Assembly (NCBI GenBank): GCA_014529385.2
Contig: CM043950.1
Location: 155,356,045-155,420,044 of the forward strand
Direction of reading: 5' to 3'
Source: Adiantum capillus-veneris
Taxonomy: Eukaryota > Streptophyta > Polypodiopsida > Polypodiales > Pteridaceae
DNA length: 64,000 nucleotides
A model generated the notes under the pieces. The model did not search any database and was not told the DNA's origin. It saw only the letters and a list, made by a program, of their open reading frames with translations. Of the stretch, positions 52,236-62,213 are shown piece by piece. Position numbers and translations under genes: made by a program. Numbering within the stretch: the stretch's first letter is position 1; each line of letters opens with the position of its first letter.

Positions 52236-53902
52236 TTACAGCAGGTTCAACCTCCACCTCAGCTTCACCACCGATAGCCCCTCCTCCCTCGGGCCTCCGT
52301 GCCATCCACTGCCCCGCCTGACTAGGGAGGAGCAAACTTTCTTGTGGACCCCCCTTCTCGTACATACGTCACCCTTTGCTCGACCAAATACATCTGCAAA
52401 ATCTGGATCTGTGGCGTACTGATCGACCATATCCTCGAAGCTTCTATGATGAATCGCGGAAATAGCCAAGATCAACGGCTTCCGGGACAAAGCATCTGCC
52501 ACCAAGTTCTTCTGTCCCTGCACATGGACAATCTGGAAGTGAAACTATGACAAGATGTTAGCCCACCGCATCTGATTTTCCGACAGCTACTTCTGTGACA
52601 AGAAGTAGCATAAACTCTGATGATCAGTGAAGACCGTAAAATCGGCTCCGAGTATGTAATGTCGCCACTGAGTAGGAGCATGGATAACCGCCAAAAGCTC
52701 TTTCTCATATGCTGTGTTGTCAATTCCGGCCTTGAAAACAACCGGCTCTCATACGCAATGACATGGCCTTCTTGCATTAAGACCGCACCCAGACCACGAC
52801 CTCAAGCATCACAATATACTTCAAATGACTTCTGCATATCCGACAAAGTCAAAACTGGTTCTGTAGTCAATTTCTCTTTCAATGTCAGAAAGGCGGTCAC
52901 CTTTGTGGGTCCCCACGAGAAAGGGACTCCTTTCTGTGTCAAAATATGCAAAGGGGAACCAACCTCTGCAAACTTTCTAATGAACCGCCGGTAGTAAGAA
53001 CATAAGCCCAAGAAGCTTCTAACTTCATGGACATTCTTCAAATCGGGCCAATCACGTATAGTCTCAATCTTGGCCAGGTCCATTTGCACTCCTGGTGCTA
53101 AGACGATGTGTCCCAAAAAGTGTATCTCTGATAAGAAAAATTCACTCTTCTTTGTATTAATCACCAACTTGTGATCTTGCAATGGCTGAAAGACCTGTAG
53201 TAGATGTCGTCTATGTTCTGCCTCATCCTTGGAAAAGACAATAATGTCATCAAAGAAAGTGCCAACAAAAGATCTGTACTCTCTAAAAATCATGTCCATC
53301 ATTCGGTTAAAGGTCGTTGGAGCATTGGTAAGGCCAAAAGGCATCACCAAAAATTCATATAAATAGAAGGTCGTCCGAAAAGCTGTCTTGTAGACATCTC
53401 CCGGCGCGATTCAGATCTGATGATATCCGCTCTTCAAATCGATCCTGCTGAAACAAAAGGATCCCTATAGTCAGTCAAGAATATCATCGATCCTCGGAAT
53501 CGGAAATCTGCTCGTGATGGTGATTTTATCAAGAGCTCTATAATCAATGTACATTCTGCAAGATCGTCTTTCTTCAAAACCAACAACATCGGAGAGCAGT
53601 AAGGTGAAGTATTCGGCTGGATAAGACCCTTTTCTAAGAGGTCTTTCACTTGGTTCATAATTTCTTCATTCTGGGCTCAGCTCACACGATAAGGTGGCCG
53701 GTTCGGTGGTGTGCTTCCAGGTATCAGATCAATGGTATGATCTTCAAGACGAGCTAGTGGCAACCCACCCGGCAGGCCCTCAAAAAAGCAATCGGCATGA
53801 GTGTGGAGAAAATCTTGGCGTTCTTTATCAAGTTCAGACATATTTGTCCTATGTTAATCATTCAACGCTTTCAAAAAGATCGAGTAAACAAATAGACTGA
53901 AT
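52236..53902 (-). pseudogene. chromovirus pol fragment (RT-RNase H)
   Basis: Minus-strand frames: 53658-53434 (MNQVKDLLEKGLIQPNTSPY, RT start, then shifted); 53350-52802 (VMPFGLTNAPTTFNRMMDMI, FFDDIIVFSKDEAEHRRHLL with FFDD at the YxDD site, FLGHIVLAPG, SFLGLCSYYRRFIRKFAEVG, then YCDA opening RNase H); 52777-52472 ([18 protein letters not shown], shifted); and 52523 on (NLVADALSRKPL, end of RNase H). It closely resembles the pol at 62.2-63.4 kb. It is cut on the right by the LTR at 53902 and on the left by the LINE ORF1 fragment. Confidence 0.85.
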
Positions 53903-54445
53903 GTCACAAGACGGGCACCACGTGCCAATAGAAAAGAATAGACTGAACAACTTTAAGCACTTCAAATAACAATTGAACTGAAAGAGAGAGACCGCGCGCG
54001 ACACAGAGTGGCGGAATTCCACCCCAGAGAGTATTGGCCCCAAACCTTGGCGCCCCTTTCGGTATTTCTTTATATTGCATCAACATAGTACAAGCCGGAA
54101 CTCCAGACTCTGCACCTTTTCCAGGAAGCATGCCAGAGAATGAACCTCATATCCAAAAAGCTGTCAGCGTAAATCACGGAATTTATTACAACTGCCATGT
54201 TGACATTGTTAGCGCGTTTTGCGAAAATCTGCCACGTCAGCACTGTCAGCGTGAAACGCGAATATCCGTACAGTTCTGCCACATCATCATATCAGCGCAA
54301 TTTCCAGAAATCCGTACAATCTACCACGTTAGCAGGGTTCATCTTCTGCTACTTCTGCCTCTTCACTTAGGGTTTAGGCCCCTCGGCCATGATCTGCAAG
54401 TTGGCTCCATTCTTCAGGACTTTGACACGTCAACAGTTTGTGACA
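53902..54445 (-). repeat. 3' LTR of copy 2
   Basis: TGTCACAAGA...TTTGTGACA, 544 bases. Its middle differs from copy 1: the telomere-like block is reduced to a single TTAGGGTTTAGG. Confidence 0.82.
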
Positions 54446-54544
54446 TCTCCCCTTCTTGAAAGAGCGTAATTGTCTGTGATTACAACATATCTACAAAACA
54501 ACTCAAGTTAGCTCAAAAATTTCCGAGGGACATTCAGTTTTCTC

Positions 54545-54645
54545 TTTTTGTTAAGGAGTTAGCTTCTCCTTTCGGCTCTTTTGATCAAGGAGTTTGCTTC
54601 TCCTTTTGGCTCTTTTGTTAAGGAGTTGGCGGCTTCTCCTTTCGT
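54545..54645. repeat. three tandem hairpin units, copy 2
   Basis: AAGGAGTTAGCTTCTCCTT-type units with small changes. Confidence 0.75.
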
Positions 54646-54954
54646 CCAGATCGGAACTCTTGATATTCCGGTGTAGTAAAATTAACCATCACACCCAGAC
54701 CGCACTAATCTTGCACGGGTGTCTTGATGCACTAAGATTACATACCCAGGCAATCTCATCCAATTAGGAATATTCAGTATTTGGCACACCACAATGCAAC
54801 ACAAATGCTCACATATGCATGTTACAAGACACAACAAACAGCGCCGCTAAGCACTCCCCCGAGACAAACGGTCTATGGTATGAAGCTACTCAACGACTAC
54901 CTCATCACTCCCCCCGCAAATAACCTATAAAGGTTCAGACCATGAGCTCAGAGG

Positions 54955-55170
54955 ACTATACAACCAAACGCTCCCCACACCGCAATCTGCGTCACTTGGA
55001 GGTTCAAGCATACAACCAAACGCTCCCCAAGCATCGGCCTGCATCGTTCGGAGGTTTTCTAGCATACAACGGAACGCTCCCTAGGCATCGGCCTGCATCG
55101 TTTCGAGGTTTTCAAACATACAACGAAACGCTCCCCAAGCATCGGCCTGCGTCGTTCCGAGGTTCAAACA
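54955..55170. repeat. four tandem 57-base units
   Basis: Units around 'cgctccccaagcatcggcct'. On the plus strand they read as AYN.TLPKHRPASFRG repeats. Copy 1 has only two units. Confidence 0.8.
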
Positions 55171-55832
55171 ATACCAAAACATTATTTCTCACTTCTCCAC
55201 CTGGGAGTAAAATCACCAATCAATGAAACCAACATTAAAACCAGAATCAAACATTTCAAATCGGCACCAAGATAAGTTCAAAACGAATACCATCCATTTC
55301 AAACAAGATCACCAAACAAGTTCTCAAACAGAACTCAAACTTAAAAAGTAATCTCAACATCAGCCGAGCTCGAAAAGTCGAATGACTTTCCATCCTGAAA
55401 CCTGCACCAAAAATTAGAGTTAGGTTCCTTCCATAAGGTCGTAGCCGAGCACATATCTGCTCGTGAAGAGATATCTACGGAGAGATGTCGAGAAATTTCA
55501 AGTTATAATCTGCTAGGGTTTTCATGGCAAGCATTTCAAGATACCCCACTCTGCCAGAAGTTGCACTCCAAAGGAAGATGTCAGAAACCATTTAACTTCG
55601 GGCAAATTTTTTCTTGAAAGCTTGCCAAGTCCTTAGAAGTGTGCGGCATGGTAGCTATAGATATTAATATCTGCATGCCACTGCTTTTGATAAAAACAGT
55701 GACTCGAAACAAATCTTGGATCCTTCTCTTGCAAGTGATATTTTTGGCTTATGTCCTGTAAAAATGAGCGGTGAAGATGGGAGCGCGCCCGATGCGCGAT
55801 GAAGTAAGGGTGGGAGTGGCTAATAGGTCCGG

Positions 55833-56952
55833 TGTCACGTGACACATCCCAACCCTATGTGTCCGTGGACAAGCTACACCACAGCAAGGTTCAGTCAGTT
55901 CAATAGTCTAGATTAGCAGTGATCTAGCACTTTTGTGAGTCTATTCGTAGACCGTGCATGCCCAGTCACTTAGCATAGATGCATATCCTCCGGTTGCACA
56001 CAACATGATCATCGGAATTCCCATCAGAATCCATTAGCATCAGTTAGGGGAATTTTCCAGTGCATTTAGCCTATTTTCCTATTTATTGGGATTTTCACTT
56101 ATTATTTTTAAGTGACTTTCCTACTAAAGTAGGTAGGGCAATTTTGCTAAGTTAATATATAGGAAAACCAAAGTTAGCACTTTCTGGCAGAAGAGGCAGC
56201 AGGAGCACCTTGCTCAACAGGCAACTTCTCAGCAAGACCAACCCCCACGACTACTCTGGCGTTTTCTCCACAGAAGACCTAGCGTTTTTGCATCAAATCA
56301 GCCTTGGCGATTTGTGCACAGCAGATCAGCCCCGGCGTCATCACGACACAACAGATCAGCCTAACGTTTTTGCATTTGCAGAACCCCGGTGACAGAAGCA
56401 CCAATTTCAGCCCTGGCGTTTTTGTATTTCAGCAGCAAATTAAGACCGGCATTATTCACCTAAAGTGTATCAGATTCAGCCCGTACAGACCATCAGTTTT
56501 CAGCCCTAAGAAACCTCATTTTTCAGCCAAGAAAACGCAGCCAAAACAGTCATTTTCAGCCACCGAAACAGTCCCGAAATTCAGCGATTAGAAGATCTCA
56601 GATTTCAGCCATCGTCGTCGTCGTCACCGTCATCATCATCGGCATAGACCAAGTTGCATAGCCCATTGCATACGCATTGTACACCTTTGTGCAATCAAAG
56701 AATAGACCACTCTCGCCGACGAGAGTGGGGCCTTCGGAGGAGGGTTTTACAACCCCTCGGTGTCGTATCTCTTCTCTCTCCTTCTCTCAGTCTCATTCAC
56801 TTGCACGCACAATATCCACTCACTTTGTTCGTGATCATAGCACTCTCCATAAGACGGAAAGCTCTCTCTTTCCCTAAGAATTAAAAGGAACCTTGAGCAA
56901 TTAAGATCACTAATCTTGAGAAAATACAACATTCATTCCGCTGCACCTAACA
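55833..56952 (+). repeat. 5' LTR
   Basis: 1120 bases, TGTCACGTGACA...CACCTAACA. The first 12 bases are a perfect palindrome with a CACGTG core. It is near-identical to 59137-59742 over the shared part and matches the solo LTR at 32361-33647. Confidence 0.93.
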
Positions 56953-56953
56953 T

Positions 56954-56965
56954 TGGTATCAGAGC
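56954..56965 (+). other. primer-binding site for initiator tRNA-Met
   Basis: TGGTATCAGAGC one base after the LTR end. Confidence 0.95.
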
Positions 56966-57289
56966 TTTGGAAGTGTTCTGCATTACTCAAGGAAAGAACC
57001 ACAAGAACCACAAGAATTTTTTTTGCTTGTTACGATCGCACGAACCCAAGTTTACTTGGGCGTGGCGATTCCTAATCGTGTTTTGTTGAAGAGTGACAAG
57101 AATCCCAAGAAAGAAGGGCTTGTCCAGCCTCCCCTTGTGTCTCTTTTCACTCATTGAGAGCGGACCGTGCACTTAGCGGCAGGCCAATCGACGTGAGGTG
57201 GGAAAAAGCAACCTTGGTGTGAGCGCAAGGCCGCCAAGGGGTGCGCCCGCAGAAAAGAGTAGAACTCGGGTGAAGAGAAGATCCTTCTC

Positions 57290-57441
57290 CAACGCGATTT
57301 GCAAGCGAAAGAAAACCTCAAGAACCTCAAGATCCCCAAGAACCCAAGTTCCTCGTGAACTTAAGAACCCACGACCCCCAAGAACCCAAGTTCCTCGTGG
57401 ACTTCAGAACCCAAGAACCCACAAGAACCCACGATTGCAGA
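57290..57441 (+). repeat. short AAGAACC repeats in the leader
   Basis: 'caagaaccc(a)' and 'aagttcctcgtg.act' recur several times before the ORF start. Confidence 0.7.
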
Positions 57442-58866
57442 ATGGTCATCACTCGAAGCGGAATGGATACTTCGCTTGGAGGTGATGAGCATGAGAGAGG
57501 CGAAGAAGAATTTTCCTCACCAGGAGGTTTTTCCGACCCTTTCCCATCTACGACAAAGATTGCACTAACTCCTATGGAGGAGTTGGACCAAGAAAGAGAA
57601 GCAGAAAGAAAAGCCTACGAAGAAGATATGGCAGCCATCGAGCGTCAGTACCAAGAACGAAGGGCAGCCATATAAGCAGAATTTTATCACGAGAACAAAG
57701 CACAAATGCAAGAGTTATTGCGACTCTTTTCTCAAGCTCGGACACAGATGCAACAGAATCAGGAAAAGGAGACTCTCTCAGTCTCTTCTTCTCCAAAGCA
57801 TGATACACAGGATTTGCATGATTGTGTGAAGCAGCATGATGATTTGATTGATAATGATTTGCATGATGATGAGAAGCATGATGAATTGAATGATTATGAG
57901 AAGCATGATGAATTGAATGACAATGATTTGCATGATGATTTGAATGACAAGCATGATGATTTGGAGGACAAAGATAAGCATGATGATTTGAAGCACAATG
58001 ATAAGCATGATGATTTGGATGCCAATGATTTGCATAATGATTTGGATGACAATGACAAGCATGATGATTTGCATGATCAAGATGTGATTTCTCACAAGCA
58101 TGATGAGTTGCATGAAGACGATGTGATTGTTCACAAGGATCATGTGTTAGTGGATGCTTTTCCTAGCAAAACTAACCTCGTTGTAGATTCGATCAATGAC
58201 GAAGATCCGATCTTGGCTTTCGAGTCGAGGTCTAATGAACCCCCACATGACGATTCGATCATTCAGGAAGAATCGATCTTGGCTTTCGAGTCGAGGTCCA
58301 CAGATCCCCCACAAGAAGATTCGATAGATTCTGAAGAAGCGATCTTGACTCTCGAGCCTTGGTCCAAAGAACCATCACAAGAAGTATTATGTGTTCGCAT
58401 GATTGATACGCACGCATTGTTCAAGTGTTTCATTCGTGAAGTTTTCCTGTATTTTAGTCAGCATCGTTATGTGATCCCTTTTCCTACGTATGACATAGTG
58501 TATGTTGAGCACGTTTCTCTCATGGATGAGCACGCATGTATGCGGATTGTGCATGAAAAGTTGAAAAGTTTGTATGTCAGGAAGTCGCATTCCATGTCTC
58601 TTCCTTGGCATGACACAGTTTCCGAAAGATCACATGATTGTATGAGCACCAAGCATGGGCATTTCCATTGTGATTTGCCACAGTTATTTGATTTTGATCA
58701 AACAGAAAAGATTCGAGCGCATTGTTTGCATGTGTTTGATGAACGGGTTGTCACTCCATCTTTATGTTCGTCTACATTGCATACAGTCTTTAGAGAAGAC
58801 AAGATTTTTTTCCTTCACTTTACATGGAATGGGTATGTTCATGGTTTTGTGTTGGAGATGGTTTAA
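57442..58866 (+). CDS. Gag-like ORF with His/Asp-rich tandem repeats, one internal stop
   Basis: The start ATG at 57442 gives MVITRSGMDTS, an opening common in plant Ty3/gypsy Gag proteins. A charged coiled-coil follows (LDQEREAERKAYEEDMAAIE) up to a TAA at 57673-57675, after which the same frame stays open to 58866. From about 57800 to 58140 it encodes tandem repeats on KHDDL, NDNDL and HDDLH (His/Asp-rich, very acidic). Then come three diverged units of about 22 residues with ILAFESRS..PP..DSI (58170-58380). The last 160 residues are mixed and rich in His, Cys and Phe (HALFKCFIREVFLYFSQHRY) and match no family known to me. There is no zinc knuckle and no enzyme motif. Function unknown; a structural or metal-binding role is only a guess. 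Confidence 0.65.
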
Positions 58867-58879
58867 GGAATTTTCAACC

Positions 58880-59125
58880 ATGGAGATTCTTGAAGAAGAA
58901 GAAAGCAGCTCTCTAGACGAAGTTGAAGCAAGAAAGGAATTTCAGAAGACTTTGTGTCGCTTTCGGCGCGGCCCAAAGAAGCAAGCGTTGCAAACCTTTA
59001 TGAAGTTCAAGTACCGCACGACCCACACATCAGAGTGGGCCCGCGAAGAGTCCCTTCCAAAATTCCGGATGCTGTTGGCGATCTCCCTCGACGCCATACA
59101 GTTCGGTACCAGTACCTCACTTTGA
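58880..59125 (+). CDS. small 81-codon ORF before the 3' LTR
   Basis: Starts ATG at 58880, 13 bases after the previous stop, in another frame. The acidic start MEILEEEESSSLDEVEARKE is followed by a basic part (RFRRGPKKQALQTFMKFKY). It ends just before the polypurine tract. It could be the frameshifted end of the main ORF. No family recognised. Confidence 0.4.
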   Translation: MEILEEEESSSLDEVEARKEFQKTLCRFRRGPKKQALQTFMKFKYRTTHTSEWAREESLPKFRMLLAISLDAIQFGTSTSL

Positions 59126-59136
59126 AAAGGAGGGGA
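59124..59136 (+). other. polypurine tract
   Basis: GAAAAGGAGGGGA directly before the 3' LTR TGTCACGTGACA. Confidence 0.88.
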
Positions 59137-59742
59137 TGTCACGTGACACATCCCAACCCTATGTGTCCGTGGACAAGCTACACCACAGGAGGGTTCAGTC
59201 AGTTCAGTCAAGTCTAGATTAGCAGTGATATGGCACTTTTGTGAGTCTATTCGTAGACCGTGCATGCCCAGTCACTTAGCATAGATGCATATCCTCCGGT
59301 TGCACACAACATGATCATCGGAATTCCCATCAAAATCCATTAGCATCAGTTAGGGGAATTTTTCAGTGCATTTAGCCTATTTTCCTATTTATTGGGATTT
59401 TCACTTATTATTTTTAAGTGACTTTCCTACAAAAGTAGGTAGGGCAATTTTGCTAAGTTAATATATAAGCAAACCAAAGTTAGCACTTTCTGGCAAAAGA
59501 GGCAGCAGGAGCACCTTGCTCAACAAGCAACTTCTCAGCAAGACCAACCCCCGCGACTACTTTGGCGTTTTCTCCACAGAAGACCTAGCGTTTTTGCATC
59601 AGATCAGCCTTGGCGATTTGTGCACAGCAGATCAGCCCCGGCGTCATCACGACACAGCAGATCAGTCTAGCGTTTTTGCATTTGCAGAACCCCGGCGACA
59701 GAAGGACCAATTTCAGCCCTAGCGTTTTTGGATTTCAGCAGC
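59137..59742 (+). repeat. 3' LTR, truncated
   Basis: Matches the first 600 bases of the 5' LTR with few differences, then stops within 'tttcagcag' and joins 'cccctttcggtatttc', part of another LTR type. Confidence 0.92.
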
Positions 59743-60127
59743 CCCTTTCGGTATTTCTTTTTATATTAATCAATCATCAAAGTACAAGAGAGCGGTTAGG
59801 GTTTCACTCTCAGACTTTGCGTCCAGATGCTCTGAGAAGTGAGGCCCTCACCACTAACTTAAAGGTTACAAGGGATGCCCAAAAGCAGAGCCCCAAAAGC
59901 TTCAAATCAAAAGCAATTGCTCTCTCTCTCTCACATAGAGTCAAAACATGAAAGCAAAAGCATTCTCTCTCTCTTTCTCATTTAAGTAGAGAAAAAGCGA
60001 AATTTGCGTCGCTCATCATTTTCCAAAAAAAAAAAATTAAAATTTCAGCCTCCGCGATTTCCGAAAATTAGGGTTTTTGGCAGAAATTAGGGTTTTTGTT
60101 GTCCGCCACATCATCACTTTGTGACAT
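59743..60127 (-). repeat. 3' LTR of the chromovirus, partial
   Basis: Minus orientation; it ends CACTTTGTGACA at 60127. It shares 'cctttcggtatttcttt.tat' and the final bases with the LTRs of the non-autonomous element but differs in between. It contains two 'aaattagggttttt' telomere-like bits. Its left part is missing at the junction with the truncated LTR. Confidence 0.7.
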
Positions 60128-60146
60128 ACCCCCCTCTTGAAAGCAT
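60128..60146 (-). other. polypurine tract of the chromovirus
   Basis: Minus strand GCTTTCAAGAGGGGGGTA just before TGTCACAAAG. Confidence 0.7.
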
Positions 60147-60778
60147 TGTAATCGACCGCGATTACGCCTGCAAAACCGACAAAAGCCATAAACCGTCTTA
60201 GCAGACACTGACTGTTAGTACCTACGTACTAGGAACACACATCTAGCACATGTACAAAATCGACAGTCACATCACACGACATCACAGGACATCACCAGAC
60301 ATCATAGGACATCACATGACATTCAACATTCATTCGGATCTTAGACCATGATTTATCGGCAATGTAGCTAGCCATCACATCTAGGTCCAATCGGGACCTC
60401 AACGATGTCCGATTGTCTAGCCCCTATTGCAACCATGTCTATTCGAGATTACGTAGACCAAAATGCTGCAGTCATTTCGTCTATCAGTTCCTGCACTCAC
60501 AAGAAGTCAAGAACAAATCAGTATCATAATCAGGAATTCCATTTCATAAAGTCATCCAGCTGAATACTGTCAGCTCTCAGTATCCCTGAAGCTCAAAGAG
60601 ACATCAGTGACTTTAGTATCAAAATCGAGGCATCTGTTGACAAAGGAGTGGAGTAACTCCCCTCTTGTGCATCCCACTGCACCAGATCTCCGGCCAAGCT
60701 GAATTATGGGTTCCGTTTGGAGTAGACTATGCTAAACCAAAGCATCGAGGTAAAGTTTCTCAATCCGAGGAGTATCTG
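60147..60778 (-). other. 3' untranslated interior of the chromovirus
   Basis: Between the chromodomain and the polypurine tract. It has an inverted pair in 'taatcgaccgcgatta' (60150-60165) that is also present at the same place in the non-autonomous element. No ORF. Confidence 0.5.
60275..60325. repeat. short tandem repeat
   Basis: About five units of 'gacatcaca(g/c/t)'. Confidence 0.75.
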
Positions 60779-60779
60779 C

Positions 60780-61075
60780 TAGGTCCTCCTCCTCCATCCA
60801 CTTCGCATCAAATGCAGGAAAGTTCTTGAACTAAACCAAGAACCGCCTTCGGACTTTATCTTTCTTCGTATCATTATGTGCCAAAATCTGTTCAGGAACA
60901 AGGATCTCCTCGTTTTCTTCCACTGCGGGTTGCTCATCACGCTCCCCATCATCAGGCACATCACCCTTAACAGGGTTCAAGAGACTCACATGCAATGCAT
61001 TATGAATCCTCCAAGTATCTGGCAGTTCCAATCGGAAGGAGACATCATTTATCTTGTCAGTGATCTGGAAAGGTC
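60780..61075 (-). pseudogene. integrase C-terminus and chromodomain
   Basis: RLELPDTWRIHNALHVSLLN is the integrase end. About 25 residues on, EEILVPEQILAHNDTKKDKV and RRRFLV, then FKNFPAFDAKWMEEEDL follow the chromodomain pattern (...YLVKW.G....WEPEE.L). In place of the expected Gln between V and F there is a TAG (CAG to TAG), a single-base nonsense change. The chromodomain binds histone marks and guides insertion to heterochromatin. Confidence 0.8.
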
Positions 61076-61269
61076 CGTAGTATCACATACTAAGCTTTGG
61101 AAAAAGCCTCTCCTTTCCCTTTTTCTTTCGCAGGCGTGCTTTCTCAAAAGTAAGAGCACCCAATCATCCTCCTTCAGTTTCCATTCGCGACGATGGCGAT
61201 CCGCTGCCTTTTTCTGTCGTTCTTGAGACTCTTGTAAAGTCTCGCGAACCTTGGCAAAAGCCGTATCCA

Positions 61270-62180
61270 AGTCTCGCGAATATTCATCCGCTTCAAATTT
61301 CTAATCTTTCGTGCTCAAGAAGGATGGAACCTTCGCAGCAGTTTCAACAATCTCACATGGCGTCTTCCCCGTCGAAGAGTGTATCGTGTTATTGTAGGCA
61401 AATTCCACCAAAGGTAAGTTCTTTTTCCATTGAGTCTTCTGATCCGAGGATACAAGACTTCAATAAATCTAAAATCACTTAATTGGCAATCTCAAATTGC
61501 CCGTCAGTCTGCAAGTGGAACGATGACGAGAACTGCAACTGCGTGCCAATGTTCTCTCAAATCGCCTTCCAAAACAAACTCATAAATCTGGGGTCTTTGT
61601 CGGAGACAATTGTCTCAGGCGTGCCATGTAATCGGAAAATCATCGTGATCATTCTGTATTCTCGAGAGATCAAAAAAATGAAATCCATTTCAATATTTTC
61701 CCAGGGGCGGGTGGGTATGGGTAAAGGCTATAACAATCCCTGTGCCTTATGCCTGTCAAACTTGACCTTCTGGCATACCAAGCACCTGCGCACAAACTCT
61801 TCCACATCCTTCTTCAGTCTCCGCCAAAAGAAATCTCTCTCTACCCCTTTCATGGTGGTAGCAATGCCGCGGTGACCCGTAAAAGGTGGACAGTGGCAAT
61901 CAGTCATAACCTTTTCCCTCAACGGCTGTGTAACGCACAACATAGTCTTTTTCATCAAGTAGCCTTCCCGAAGGGAGTATCCAGCTACTGTCTCCCCATC
62001 CCGTATCCGTGTGAAAATATCTGCAAAATCTGTATCTGTGGCATACTGATCGACCATATCCTCGAAGCTCCTATGATGTATCGCAGAAATAGCCAGAACC
62101 AACGGTTTCCGAGACAAAGCATCTGCCACTACAATCTTTTGTCCCTGCACATGGACAATCTGGAAGTGGAACTGTGACAA
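61270..62180 (-). pseudogene. chromovirus integrase, with deletion
   Basis: The frame 62180-61728 begins in RNase H (VVADALSRKPL) and continues as a linker to the zinc domain: CHCPPFTGHRGIATTMKGVE (HH part) and CLVCQKVKFDRHKAQG (CC part). After a stop, PLPIPTRPWENIEMDFI carries the first catalytic Asp. The next 35 or so residues are missing: the reading passes from MDFIFLISRE to MITMIF, then in another frame SDKDPRFMSLFW (second Asp) and LQTDGQFEIAN (Glu retained). Inactive. Confidence 0.78.
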
Positions 62181-62213
62181 GATGTTTGCTCACCGCATCT
62201 GCTTTTCCGAAAG

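Larger units (their letters stand above)
53902..55832 (-). mobile_element. non-autonomous LTR retrotransposon, copy 2 (interrupted, 5' end lost)
   Basis: The 3' LTR (53902-54445), polypurine tract and interior match copy 1, including the hairpin array and the 57-base tandem units. It is inserted in the chromovirus pol upstream of its RT. The interior runs to 'ggtccgg' at 55832, where the plus-strand element at 55833 is inserted. In copy 1 that point continues 'gttggaggg', which is not found beyond the insertion, so the rest of this copy and its 5' LTR are missing. Confidence 0.8.
55833..59742 (+). mobile_element. non-autonomous LTR retrotransposon of the TGTCACGTGACA family
   Basis: Plus-strand element: 5' LTR 55833-56952, initiator tRNA-Met primer site 56954-56965, interior 56953-59136 with one long broken ORF, polypurine tract 59124-59136, and 3' LTR from 59137 that breaks off at about 59742 (606 of about 1120 bases). 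No protease, RT, RNase H or integrase is recognisable in the 2.18-kb interior, so it depends on enzymes from elsewhere. It is inserted in copy 2 of another non-autonomous element. The break at 59742 joins directly to another element's LTR. Confidence 0.88.

Noticed and set aside
54942-55226. A 94-residue repeat protein (YN.TLPKHRPASFRG units)
   Set aside because: The frame is on the strand opposite to the element, is absent as a long frame in copy 1, and follows from the 57-base tandem repeat.
57778-58143. Antisense frame of 121 residues, very hydrophobic (Met/Ile-rich), looking like a membrane protein
   Set aside because: It is the mirror of the KHDDL repeat array on the plus strand; its composition follows from the repeat codons and it has no other support.
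60275-60325. CRISPR-like array
   Set aside because: Units are about 10 bases, directly tandem without spacers, in a plant retrotransposon.
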